Positions 8,449 through 17,703 of a stretch of 55,966 nt of DNA are shown piece after piece; positions within the stretch are counted from its first letter, which is position 1; every line of letters begins with the position of its first letter. Source of the DNA: Millisia brevis NBRC 105863. GTDB lineage: Bacteria > Actinomycetota > Actinomycetes > Mycobacteriales > Mycobacteriaceae. The DNA is taken from positions 1 to 55,966 of the forward strand of contig NZ_BCRN01000025.1 of assembly GCF_001552615.1 (NCBI RefSeq), written 5' to 3'. The translations under genes and the position numbers were made by a program. A model generated the notes under the pieces. That model was not told where the DNA came from, made no database searches, and saw only the letters and a list, made by a program, of their open reading frames with translations.

Positions 8449-8799
8449 TTAGGCCACCAGTGCCGGCTGGTCGACCACCCATCGCCAGGTTCCGTCGGCT
8501 CGGCGGCGCGCGATCCCGACCGTGAGGTCACCGTTGGTCTGGGTGGCGACGGTGAGCGCGAGGTCGCCGCAGATCAGCGGCGGATGCAGGGTGCCGCGCG
8601 TCAGCGGTGGGGCGAAGGACACGAACTGCTCGTAGACGGCGCGGATCTGTGCGTGTCCCGTCGACGCCGCGCCCGGTGGGAACGCCAGGACCGCGTCCGG
8701 TTCGTACAACGCCACCAGGGCGTCGACGTCGCCCGCGTTGGCGTGCTCGATGAAGTGGATGGCCAGGTCGTTCGGCTCGATCGCCGCTGTGATGGTCAC
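8449..8799 (-). CDS. SnoaL/NTF2-like domain protein
   Basis: 116 aa, the whole length being one NTF2-like alpha+beta cone: helix FIEHANAGDVDALVALYEPD, then VLAFPPGAASTGHAQIRAVYEQF, then strands ending DGTWRWVVDQPAL. This is the pattern of SnoaL/DUF4440 proteins, which may be small enzymes such as isomerases or binding proteins. No catalytic residue can be assigned. It starts at a GTG and is divergent from the WYL-regulator gene at 8861. The 61-bp gap between them contains a perfect inverted repeat, so this gene is a good candidate target of that regulator. Confidence 0.8.
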   Translation of the reverse strand: MTITAAIEPNDLAIHFIEHANAGDVDALVALYEPDAVLAFPPGAASTGHAQIRAVYEQFVSFAPPLTRGTLHPPLICGDLALTVATQTNGDLTVGIARRRADGTWRWVVDQPALVA

Positions 8800-8821
8800 G
8801 GGGACAAGGTTCGCGAAGTAT

Positions 8822-8840
8822 CACGACATCTCCTGTCGTG
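8822..8840. promoter_or_regulatory. Operator-like palindrome CACGACA-N5-TGTCGTG between divergent genes
   Basis: Perfect 7-bp arms (8822-8828 and 8834-8840) in the short gap between the NTF2-like gene and the WYL regulator. It sits at about -39 to -21 relative to the GTG 8861, which looks leaderless because a TAGGGT -10 box at 8849-8854 ends 6 nt before it. This suggests autoregulation and control of the divergent gene by the WYL protein. Confidence 0.55.
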
Positions 8841-8860
8841 TATTCCGCTAGGGTTTTTTC

Positions 8861-9826
8861 GTGCGTGCGGACCGGCTCGTGGCGCTGGTGCTGCTGTTGC
8901 GCCGGCGCGGGAAGCTGTCCGCTGCGACGCTCGCTCGTGAGCTCGAGGTCTCCACCCGCACGGTGCTGCGCGATATCGACGCACTCTCGGCCGCCGGGGT
9001 TCCGGTCTACGCCGAACGTGGTCGACACGGTGGTTTCGCCCTGCTGCCCGGCTTCCGCACCGAGCTCACCGGACTGGGGCACGACGAGGCCCTCGCCCTA
9101 CTGGTCGCCGGATCACGTCGTGGTGCACAGGCATTCGGCCTGGGTTCGGCGCTGGCATCCGCGATGCTCAAGGTCGTCGACGCGCTGCCCGACGGCCCTC
9201 GCGACACCGCGAACGACGCGATCGGGCGACTGTTGATCGACCCTGAGATCGACCTGTTGGCGCGGCGTCCGGAGGTCGAGGAGGTGCCCGACGCCGTCTG
9301 CGCCGCGGTGCGGCGCGCGGTCCTCGACGGGCGCAGGCTGCGCATCGACTACGCCGCCGCGGACGGGCCCGCCGCATGGCGCACGATCGACCCGATCGGC
9401 CTGGTCACCGCCGGCGCGCAGGGCTATCTGCTCGCCACCCGCGAGGGTTCGGATCGCACCTACCGGCTGTCGCGCATCCGGGGTGCCGAGGTCCTCTGGG
9501 AGCCTGCGGAGCGGCCGAGCGACGTCGACCTGCCACGGCTCTGGCAGGAGCGCAGCACCCGATTCCGCGCGGGCGGCGACGGCGTGACGGTCCTGCTTCT
9601 GCTCGATCCCGCCGGTCGGGACGAGCTGCTGAGCACGGTGCTGGTGGTGGCCTCCGAGAAGCCGACGCCGGATGGTCGGCTGCGCATGGAGGTGGCCTTC
9701 CAGGACGCGAGGCACGCCGAATGGGCGCTCTGGCAGTTGGGCGCTCGCGTGGAAACCCTCGAGCCGCAGGGGTTGCGGACCGCCCTGCGCGACCGAGCCG
9801 CCGCCATCACGCGCATCTACGACTAA
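8861..9826 (+). CDS. WYL-domain (YafY-type) transcriptional regulator
   Basis: 321 aa. An N-terminal winged helix (residues 1-60) contains LARELEVSTRTVLRDIDALSAAG, the typical DeoR/YafY recognition helix. A WYL-type effector domain (about 140-215) contains AWRTIDPIGLVTAGAQGYLLA followed by TYRLSRI, and a C-terminal WCX-like part runs to the end. Such proteins sense ligands, often nucleotides, and act as repressors or activators. The GTG at 8861 follows a TAGGGT -10 box by 6 nt, which suggests a leaderless transcript. The adjacent palindrome at 8822-8840 is its probable site, and the divergent NTF2-like gene its probable target. Confidence 0.88.
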   Translation: MRADRLVALVLLLRRRGKLSAATLARELEVSTRTVLRDIDALSAAGVPVYAERGRHGGFALLPGFRTELTGLGHDEALALLVAGSRRGAQAFGLGSALASAMLKVVDALPDGPRDTANDAIGRLLIDPEIDLLARRPEVEEVPDAVCAAVRRAVLDGRRLRIDYAAADGPAAWRTIDPIGLVTAGAQGYLLATREGSDRTYRLSRIRGAEVLWEPAERPSDVDLPRLWQERSTRFRAGGDGVTVLLLLDPAGRDELLSTVLVVASEKPTPDGRLRMEVAFQDARHAEWALWQLGARVETLEPQGLRTALRDRAAAITRIYD

Positions 9827-9869
9827 CCCCCTCCCACCCCCACCCCCAACCCCGCCAATCCGCCGCGAG

Positions 9870-9908
9870 AGTGACGGTTTCTACGGCAGAACCGTAGAAA
9901 CCGTCACT
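9870..9908. terminator. Long perfect hairpin between convergent WYL and EEP genes
   Basis: 16-bp perfect stem GTGACGGTTTCTACGG (9871-9886) / its complement at 9892-9907, with loop CAGAA and one more A-T pair outside. It probably terminates transcription from both sides. The stem is longer and more A/T-containing than the other terminators here. Confidence 0.65.
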
Positions 9909-9910
9909 TC

Positions 9911-9961
9911 GGCGGCTGCTTCGGGCGGGCGGCTGCTTCGGGCGGGCGGTTGCGCCGGGCG
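9911..9961. repeat. Three tandem copies of a 17-bp repeat
   Basis: Units GGCGGCTGCTTCGGGCG at 9911-9927 and 9928-9944 are identical; a third, GGCGGTTGCGCCGGGCG (9945-9961), differs at two places. The repeat fills the gap between the hairpin at 9870-9908 and the end of the minus-strand gene. The rest of 9827-9985 shows no gene. Confidence 0.75.
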
Positions 9962-9985
9962 GGCGGGGCGTGGGATTTCCGCCGA

Positions 9986-10978
9986 TCAGGATCCGATGAG
10001 CGCGATGTCGGCGATCAGGCCGTGGTGGTCGGCGTTCGGAATCGTCACCCGCTCGAGCGAGGTGGCCGTCGCTCCCCGCGTCAGGATGTGGTCGATGCCG
10101 ATCAGTGCGGGGATTCGCTTGTCGGTGGGATAAGTCGGCACCAGTCCGGCCCCGGTCGAGTCGGCGGCCTCGGCGTACCCGGCGTCGAGCAGGTCGCGGA
10201 AACGTCGGTGTGATCGCGTGGCGTTGAAGTCTCCGGACACCACGACGGCGCCGGAGTTCTCCGGGGACTCGAGGACGCGGCGCAGGGTGACCAGGTCCGC
10301 GGCCCACAACCGCGCCGGGGCAAGGAATCCGGGCAGCGGATGCACCGCGTAGAGCGTCAACGGTGTCCCGGTTCCGGTGTCGACATCGGCGCGCAGGTTC
10401 GACAGGGTCATCCCTTCGATCGGGCCGCCCGAGGTCAACGGGAGCCGACTGTAGATGCCGGAGCCGCCACCGCCGGTGGGGTACGGGTCGAGCAGTCGAT
10501 GCTCGAATTGTTCCTCGAACCCGGCCTCCCGCAACGCGATCACCGCGTCGTCGGTCAACTCCTGCACGGTGGCGATGTCGATATTCCGGTCGCGGGCCAG
10601 CGCGGTCAGGGCCACCGGATCGGCGCCGCCGACCGTGATGTTCGTCTGCAGCAGCCGGATGGTCGGGGCATCGGCCCGATCGGCGGGCAGGGGACTCGCG
10701 CGGAAGAGCGGAAGGTAGGTCCACGTCCCGGCCGCGACGACCAGCACGCACAGCAACGCGAGCACCCGTCGACGGGTCAGGAGGGCCAGCGCCGCGGCCA
10801 CCGCGCCGGCGGCGAGCAGGAACGGCGCCGCGGCCGCCGCGATCACGACGACGTCGTGGTCGAACCGGCTGTGGATCGCCACCAGCCCGCATGCGGCCGC
10901 CACCAGCCCGAGAACGGCGAGCGCTGTTGCGCCATTCCGCAGAAGTCGACCGATATGCCCGGTACGGTTCGGCGTCAT
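9986..10978 (-). CDS. Endonuclease/exonuclease/phosphatase-family membrane protein
   Basis: 330 aa. Three hydrophobic segments in the first ~100 residues (LAVLGLVAAACGLVAI; FLLAAGAVAAALALL; LALLCVLVVAAGTW) anchor a DNase I-like catalytic domain. The metal and catalytic motifs are all visible: LLQTNI (Asn), VQELTDD (Glu), VSGDFNA (Asp/Asn), GIDHIL (Asp-His) and NADHHGLIADI (final Asp-His). The substrate may be a nucleic acid, a phospholipid or an inositol phosphate; family membership does not decide. ATG at 10978 is chosen over an upstream in-frame start because the hydrophobic region begins soon after it and the longer start runs into the TetR gene just upstream. The 34-bp gap to that same-strand TetR gene suggests co-transcription. 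Confidence 0.85.
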   Translation of the reverse strand: MTPNRTGHIGRLLRNGATALAVLGLVAAACGLVAIHSRFDHDVVVIAAAAAPFLLAAGAVAAALALLTRRRVLALLCVLVVAAGTWTYLPLFRASPLPADRADAPTIRLLQTNITVGGADPVALTALARDRNIDIATVQELTDDAVIALREAGFEEQFEHRLLDPYPTGGGGSGIYSRLPLTSGGPIEGMTLSNLRADVDTGTGTPLTLYAVHPLPGFLAPARLWAADLVTLRRVLESPENSGAVVVSGDFNATRSHRRFRDLLDAGYAEAADSTGAGLVPTYPTDKRIPALIGIDHILTRGATATSLERVTIPNADHHGLIADIALIGS

Positions 10979-11012
10979 GGGCCCCCGTTCGGATGATGGA
11001 CGCGCCTCGAAC

Positions 11013-11648
11013 CTACCGTTGCGCAGCCGAGTCGTTCCCGGGCCCCGGCAGGGCGCCGACGTCGGTGACACCCAGCGCGGCGAGCGCCATCGCGCGCAGG
11101 GTCTGCCGGGTGCTCGTCGCCCCCCGACGGTTGCTGTGCGGGGTCGAGTTGAGCAGACCGAAGACCGCGTGCGCGCGGGTGTGGGGGTCCGAGCCGCCGA
11201 TCCGGTCGGCCCACAGGTCGATGTACTCGAGCTGGGTGCGGGCCACCCGGGCGCGATCCTGATCCGGCAGGTGGGCCATATCCCGGTCCTGGATGCGGAT
11301 CAGTTCCGGTTCGCCCATCGAGAAGTCGAGGTGGCGGTCGATCAGTTCGGCGAGGGTGCGGTCGCGCGGCAGATCGGCGTCGATCACCTCCTGGCCGCGG
11401 GCGAGGAGCTGGTCGCTGATGCCGACCAACAGCTCGACCAGCACGCCCTCCTTGTTGGGGAAGTAGCGGTAGACCGCCGGACCGCTGATTCCCGCGGCCG
11501 CGCCGAGATCGTCGAGCCGCATGCCGGTATAGCCGTCGCGCGCCATGATCACGGCCGCCGCCCGCAACAGCTCGGCGCGGCGGGCGGCCTTGCGTCCGCT
11601 GCGGCTGCTGCGATCGGGGCCGGAATCGGCTCTGGTGTTTTCGGTCAT
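11013..11648 (-). CDS. TetR-family repressor of the leucine-catabolism operon (Rv2506-like by position)
   Basis: 211 aa. The N-terminal TetR helix-turn-helix (about residues 20-65) reads AAAVIMARDGYTGMRLDDLGAAAGISGPAVYRYFPNKEGVL in successive segments, and the rest is a helical ligand-binding domain. It is divergent from the acyl-CoA carboxylase operon, as Rv2506 is from the homologous M. tuberculosis cluster, so it probably represses that operon and responds to an acyl-CoA. A minus-strand TACACT -10 box (11662-11657) ends 8 nt before the ATG, suggesting a leaderless mRNA. The palindrome at 11663-11686 is the likely operator for both directions. Confidence 0.87.
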   Translation of the reverse strand: MTENTRADSGPDRSSRSGRKAARRAELLRAAAVIMARDGYTGMRLDDLGAAAGISGPAVYRYFPNKEGVLVELLVGISDQLLARGQEVIDADLPRDRTLAELIDRHLDFSMGEPELIRIQDRDMAHLPDQDRARVARTQLEYIDLWADRIGGSDPHTRAHAVFGLLNSTPHSNRRGATSTRQTLRAMALAALGVTDVGALPGPGNDSAAQR

Positions 11649-11655
11649 CGACCGA

Positions 11656-11686
11656 TAGTGTATTCAGTTAGTGGCGGTTAACTGAA
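11656..11686. promoter_or_regulatory. Divergent promoter with TTCAGTTA-N8-TAACTGAA operator
   Basis: TTCAGTTA (11663-11670) and TAACTGAA (11679-11686) form a perfect 8-bp inverted repeat in the 50-bp gap. A TAGTGT box (11656-11661) suits a -10 for the plus-strand operon, and the overlapping TACACT on the other strand suits the TetR gene. A bound TetR dimer would cover both transcription starts. Confidence 0.65.
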
Positions 11687-11698
11687 ATCGGAGGCCTG

Positions 11699-13246
<1,548 letters not shown>

Positions 13247-13251
13247 CCGAA

Positions 13252-15243
13252 ATGCACACCGTGCTGATCGCCAACCGTGGCGAAATCACCGTCCGCATCG
13301 CCCGTTCGGTGCGCGCCCTGGGCCTGCAGTCGGTCGCGGTCTACACCGACGCCGACGCCTCCGCGTTGCACCGCCGGGTCACCGACAAGGCCGTCCGGGT
13401 GGACAGCTACCTCGACATCGAGGCGATCCTCGAGGCCGCCCGGCGTACCGGCGCCGACGCGATCCATCCCGGCTACGGCTTCCTGGCCGAGAACGCCGCT
13501 TTCGCCCGGGCCTGCGCCGAGGCCGGCGTCACCTTCATCGGCCCACCGGTCGAGGCGATCGAGGTGATGGGCGACAAGATCACCGCCAAGACCGCCGTCG
13601 GCGAACGCGGGGTGCCGTTGGTGCCCGGCCTCGCCCGGCCCGGCCTGACCGACGACGAGATCGTCGCCGCCGCCGATGATGTCGGCTTCCCGGTGCTGAT
13701 CAAACCGTCCGCCGGCGGTGGCGGCAAGGGGATGCACGTCGTCGAGAAGGCCGCCGATATGGCGGCCGCGGTGGCCGCCGCCCGGCGCGAGGCCGCGTCC
13801 TCCTTCGGCGACGACACCCTCTTCCTCGAGCGGTATGTCACCTCGCCGCGGCATATCGAGGTGCAAGTGCTCGCCGACACCCACGGCAATGTCATCCACC
13901 TCGGTGAGCGCGAATGCTCGCTGCAGCGCCGCCACCAGAAGGTGATCGAGGAAGCTCCGTCGCCGCTGCTCGACGCCGCCGCCCGCGAACGCATCGGCGA
14001 GGCGGCCTGCGAGACGGCCCGCTCGGTCGGGTACGTCGGCGCCGGCACCGTCGAATTCCTCGTCGCCGGGGACACCGGCCCGGACGAGTTCTTCTTCATG
14101 GAGATGAATACCCGTCTGCAGGTGGAACATCCGGTCACCGAACTGGTCACCGGCGTCGACCTGGTCGAATGGCAACTGCGCATCGCGCGCGGCGAGGTAC
14201 TCGACATCGGCGAGATCGCGTTGACCGGTCACGCGATCGAGGCCCGCGTCTACGCGGAGGATCCGGGACGCGGCTTCCTACCCACCGGCGGCACCGTGCT
14301 GGCGCTGCGCGATTCCGCGCAGGCCCGCGTCGACTCCGGTATCGCGGTCGGCAGCGTCATCGGCTCCGACTACGACCCGATGCTCGCCAAGGTGATCGTG
14401 CACGGCGCGGATCGGGCCGAGGCACTCGAACGGCTCGACGCCGCCCTCGCCGATACCGCCATCCTGGGCGTCGGCACCAATATCGCCTTCCTGCGCACCC
14501 TGCTGGCGGACGATGATGTGCGCGCCGGCGACCTCGACACCGGCCTGGTCGACCGCTTCATCGCCGATTACGCCTCGCCGACGCTGCCCGCTTCGGTCCC
14601 GGCGATCGCCGCGGTCACCCGACGCGCGGAGGCGGTGGTCGGCAGCGGTCCCTGGGAGGCCTCGGACGGCTGGCGCATCGGCCGCACCGCTCCCTTCCTC
14701 GCCCGCTTCGCCGGCCATGAGGTGTCGCTGGCCGGCCGCCTGGCCGCGGTGACGCGGACCGACTCCGAGGAGCGCCCCTCGGTGGTCGAGATCGTCGCGG
14801 AGAACGGTGCCGTGGTGATCGACGGCACCCGCCGCGAGGTGCTGACCGCCGAAGCCCCCGGCGGCGGCATCTGGGTGGCGGTCGACGGGGCCACCTGGTT
14901 CCTCGGCCCCGCCCCCGCGACCCACCTGCGCGGCGACGACGCCGGCGACCGGTCGGCGACGATCGTCTCGCCGATGCCCGGCACGGTGATCGCGGTGCTC
15001 GTCGAGGAGGGCGCCACCGTCGAGGAGGGCACTCGCGTGGTGGTCGTCGAGGCGATGAAGATGGAGCACTCGTTGACCGCCCCGCTGACCGGCACCGTGC
15101 ACCTGCAGGCGCGGGTGGGTGACCGGGTCGCCGTCGACGCCCCGCTCGCCTCGGTTGTCCCCGACGCGGTGGAGGACGAGTCCACCGAAACCGACCAGAC
15201 CCCAACAGATGCGGCCACGGCCGAGGAGGCTAGCGAAGCATGA
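13252..15243 (+). CDS. accA1: Acyl-CoA carboxylase alpha subunit (biotin carboxylase + BCCP), methylcrotonyl-CoA type
   Basis: 663 aa. Biotin carboxylase with ATP-grasp spans residues ~1-445 (start [21 protein letters not shown] loop [29 protein letters not shown]). A middle domain follows. The C-terminal biotinyl domain carries VEAMKMEHS with biotin lysine K603. It carboxylates its own biotin with ATP and bicarbonate, then hands the carboxyl to AccD1. ATG 13252 is preferred, with AGGA 10 nt upstream; a GTG at 13243 overlapping the accD1 stop is the alternative. The last ~25 residues after the biotinyl domain are an acidic Thr/Glu tail. Confidence 0.93.
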   Translation: MHTVLIANRGEITVRIARSVRALGLQSVAVYTDADASALHRRVTDKAVRVDSYLDIEAILEAARRTGADAIHPGYGFLAENAAFARACAEAGVTFIGPPVEAIEVMGDKITAKTAVGERGVPLVPGLARPGLTDDEIVAAADDVGFPVLIKPSAGGGGKGMHVVEKAADMAAAVAAARREAASSFGDDTLFLERYVTSPRHIEVQVLADTHGNVIHLGERECSLQRRHQKVIEEAPSPLLDAAARERIGEAACETARSVGYVGAGTVEFLVAGDTGPDEFFFMEMNTRLQVEHPVTELVTGVDLVEWQLRIARGEVLDIGEIALTGHAIEARVYAEDPGRGFLPTGGTVLALRDSAQARVDSGIAVGSVIGSDYDPMLAKVIVHGADRAEALERLDAALADTAILGVGTNIAFLRTLLADDDVRAGDLDTGLVDRFIADYASPTLPASVPAIAAVTRRAEAVVGSGPWEASDGWRIGRTAPFLARFAGHEVSLAGRLAAVTRTDSEERPSVVEIVAENGAVVIDGTRREVLTAEAPGGGIWVAVDGATWFLGPAPATHLRGDDAGDRSATIVSPMPGTVIAVLVEEGATVEEGTRVVVVEAMKMEHSLTAPLTGTVHLQARVGDRVAVDAPLASVVPDAVEDESTETDQTPTDAATAEEASEA

Positions 15244-16388
15244 CCGAGTACCTGTCGACGACGACGCTGCCCGAGGACTACCGCGATCTGCGCGATACCG
15301 TCCGCGACTTCGCCCAGTCGGTGGTGGCACCCGTTGCCGCCCAACATGATCGCGACCACACGTTCCCCTACGAGGTCGTCGCCAAGATGGGTGAGATGGG
15401 CCTGTTCGGGCTGCCCTTCCCCGAGGAGTACGGCGGCATGGGCGGCGATTACTTCGCGCTCTGTCTCGCCCTCGAGGAGCTCGGCAAGGTCGACCAGTCG
15501 GTGGCGATCACCCTCGAGGCGGGAGTCTCGCTGGGCGCCATGCCGATCTACCACTTCGGCACCGAGGAGCAGAAGAAGGCGCTGCTGCCGGACCTGACCG
15601 CCGGCCGCGCTCTCGCCGGTTTCGGCCTGACCGAACCGGAGGCGGGCAGCGACGCCGGCGGCACCCGCACCGTCGCCAAGCAGGACGGCGACGATTGGGT
15701 GATCAGCGGGTCGAAGCAGTTCATCACCAACTCCGGTACCGACATCACCAAGTTCGTCACGGTGACCGCGCGCACCGGCGAGAACGAGATCTCGACGATC
15801 ATCGTGCCGTCGGGCACCGAGGGGTTCATCGTCGAACCGGGTTACAACAAGGTCGGCTGGAACGCCTCGGACACCCACGCGCTGACCTTCGACGGCGCCC
15901 GGGTGCCGCTGGACAACCTGCTCGGTGAGCGCGGCCGCGGCTACGCGAACTTCCTGCGCATCCTCGACGAGGGCCGCATCGCGATCGCCGCGCTGGCCAC
16001 CGGCGCCGCTCAGGGTTGCGTCGACGAGTCGGTCGCCTACGCCAAGGGGCGGCACGCCTTCGGCAAGCCGATCGGCAAGTACCAGGCGATCGCCTTCAAG
16101 ATCGCCCGCATGCAGGCCCGCGCGCAGATGGCCCGCGCCGCCTACTACGACGCGGCGATGGCGATGCTGCAGGGCAAGCCGTTCAAGGAGCAGGCGTCGA
16201 TCGCCAAGCTGGTCGCCTCCGAGGCGGCCATGGACAACGCCCGCGACGCCACTCAGGTCTTCGGCGGTTCGGGCTTCATGAACGAGTACCCGGTCGCCCG
16301 GCACTACCGGGACAGCAAGATCCTCGAGATCGGTGAGGGCACCACCGAGGTGCAGCTGATGCTGATCTCGCGGGGGCTGGGGCTGTGA
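15240..16388 (+). CDS. fadE19: Acyl-CoA dehydrogenase, isovaleryl-CoA dehydrogenase-like (FadE19 type)
   Basis: 382 aa, normal for the family. FAD-dependent oxidation of an acyl-CoA to the 2-enoyl-CoA, here probably isovaleryl-CoA to 3-methylcrotonyl-CoA, which feeds the carboxylase encoded upstream. Visible: [15 protein letters not shown] (acyl-CoA dehydrogenase signature 1), QFITNSGTD, and the C-terminal signature [20 protein letters not shown] with [13 protein letters not shown]. The start ATG overlaps the accA1 stop as ATGA, so the two are translationally coupled. The specific substrate is inferred from context and from synteny with Rv2500c. Confidence 0.9.
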   Translation: MTEYLSTTTLPEDYRDLRDTVRDFAQSVVAPVAAQHDRDHTFPYEVVAKMGEMGLFGLPFPEEYGGMGGDYFALCLALEELGKVDQSVAITLEAGVSLGAMPIYHFGTEEQKKALLPDLTAGRALAGFGLTEPEAGSDAGGTRTVAKQDGDDWVISGSKQFITNSGTDITKFVTVTARTGENEISTIIVPSGTEGFIVEPGYNKVGWNASDTHALTFDGARVPLDNLLGERGRGYANFLRILDEGRIAIAALATGAAQGCVDESVAYAKGRHAFGKPIGKYQAIAFKIARMQARAQMARAAYYDAAMAMLQGKPFKEQASIAKLVASEAAMDNARDATQVFGGSGFMNEYPVARHYRDSKILEIGEGTTEVQLMLISRGLGL

Positions 16389-16897
16389 CGACGGGGGAGC
16401 AGACGGCTTCGGCGACCACCGGCAAACGGATCGAGCAACGCGGCCTGTGGTTCGAGGAGTACGAGATCGGGGCGACCTATCTGCACCGCCCCGGCCGCAC
16501 CCTGACCGAGGCCGACAATGTGCTGTTCACGACGTTGACGATGAACACCCAGCCGTTGCACCTGGATGCCGCCTACGCCGAGGGCACGGCTTTCGGTGAG
16601 CGCCTGGTCAATTCGATGCTCACCCTGTCGACGGTGGTCGGGCTGTCGGTCGCCCAGCTGACCCTGGGGACCATCGTGGCGAACCTCGGCTTCTCCGAGG
16701 TGAGTTTCCCGGCGCCGGTGCGGCACGGCGACACGCTGTACGCCGAGACCGAGATCGTCGACAAGCGGCTGTCGAAGTCGCGTCCCGGTGAAGGGGTCGT
16801 GACGTTGCGGCATATCGGCCGCAATCAGCGCGACGAGGTGGTAGCGGTGGTGGTGCGCAAGACCCTGGTTCGCACCCGACCGGAGGAGCAGCAGTGA
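16385..16897 (+). CDS. MaoC-like hotdog dehydratase/hydratase (Rv2499c-like)
   Basis: 170 aa, a single hotdog fold. RTLTEADNVLFTTLTMNTQPLH in the N-terminal half holds the Asp/Asn and His expected for an (R)-hydratase active site, and SEVSFPAPVRHGDTLYAETEI is the typical MaoC strand region. Likely role: hydration of 3-methylglutaconyl-CoA to HMG-CoA, the step between the carboxylase and the lyase in leucine breakdown. This is inferred from operon position; related proteins also act on itaconyl/mesaconyl-type CoA esters. GTG start overlaps the fadE19 stop (GTGA). Confidence 0.85.
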   Translation: MTTGEQTASATTGKRIEQRGLWFEEYEIGATYLHRPGRTLTEADNVLFTTLTMNTQPLHLDAAYAEGTAFGERLVNSMLTLSTVVGLSVAQLTLGTIVANLGFSEVSFPAPVRHGDTLYAETEIVDKRLSKSRPGEGVVTLRHIGRNQRDEVVAVVVRKTLVRTRPEEQQ

Positions 16898-17703
16898 CGT
16901 TCGTGAATCCGGGGCCCGCCTGGCTGTTCTGCCCGGCGGACCGCCCCGACCGCTACGAGAAGGCGGCGAAGGCCGCCGACGTGGCGATCATCGACCTCGA
17001 GGACGCCGTCGCTCCGGACGACCGTCCCGGCGCGCGCAAGGCGCTCGCGAACAGCGACCTCGATCCGGCCACGACGGTGGTGCGGATCAACCCGTTCGGC
17101 ACCGACGATCACGAACGCGATCTCGGCGCCCTGGCCGCCACCGCCTATACGACGGTGATGGTGCCGAAGGCCGAACACCCGGATCGGCTGCTCGCCGGCG
17201 GCGATTACGACGTGATCGCCCTGCTGGAGACGCCGGCGGGCGTCATGCGCGCACTCGACATCGCCTCCGCCGATCCGGTGGTCGGGGTGATGTGGGGAGC
17301 CGAGGATCTGGTCGCCGCGATCGGCGGTGCGTCCTCGCGGCGCGACGACGGCAGCTACCGGGACGTCGCCCGGCACGCGCGTTCGGTGTCGTTGCTGGCC
17401 GCCGCGGCGGCGGGCCGGTTCGCGCTCGACACCGTGCACCTCGACATCCCGGACGTCGACGGCCTGCGCGACGAGGCCGTCGACGCCGCCGCGGTCGGCT
17501 TTGCCGCCACGGTGGCGATCCATCCGAGCCAGATCGCGGTGATCCGGGCGGCCTACCGCCCGGACGGGGACGAACTGGAATGGGCCCGCGCGGTGGTCGA
17601 CGAGGCGTCCCGACAGCCCGGTGTGTTCTCCTTTCGCGGCACCATGGTGGATGCGCCGGTGCTCACCCGGGCGCGGAACCTACTCACGAGGGCGGGAGCA
17701 TGA
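16894..17703 (+). CDS. citE: CitE-like acyl-CoA lyase (Rv2498c-like; HMG-CoA / citramalyl-CoA lyase)
   Basis: 269 aa, HpcH/HpaI-CitE TIM barrel. Visible: AWLFCPADRPDRYEKAAKAA at the N terminus, IIDLEDAVAPDDRPGAR (acidic metal/substrate region), LLETPAGVMRALDIA, GVMWGAEDLVAAIGG and FAATVAIHPSQIAVIRAAY. Its M. tuberculosis homologue Rv2498c is reported as a bifunctional lyase in leucine and itaconate breakdown. By analogy this enzyme should cleave HMG-CoA to acetyl-CoA and acetoacetate. Context supports this because the next gene activates acetoacetate. GTG start overlaps the hydratase stop (GTGA). Confidence 0.87.
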   Translation: MTFVNPGPAWLFCPADRPDRYEKAAKAADVAIIDLEDAVAPDDRPGARKALANSDLDPATTVVRINPFGTDDHERDLGALAATAYTTVMVPKAEHPDRLLAGGDYDVIALLETPAGVMRALDIASADPVVGVMWGAEDLVAAIGGASSRRDDGSYRDVARHARSVSLLAAAAAGRFALDTVHLDIPDVDGLRDEAVDAAAVGFAATVAIHPSQIAVIRAAYRPDGDELEWARAVVDEASRQPGVFSFRGTMVDAPVLTRARNLLTRAGA

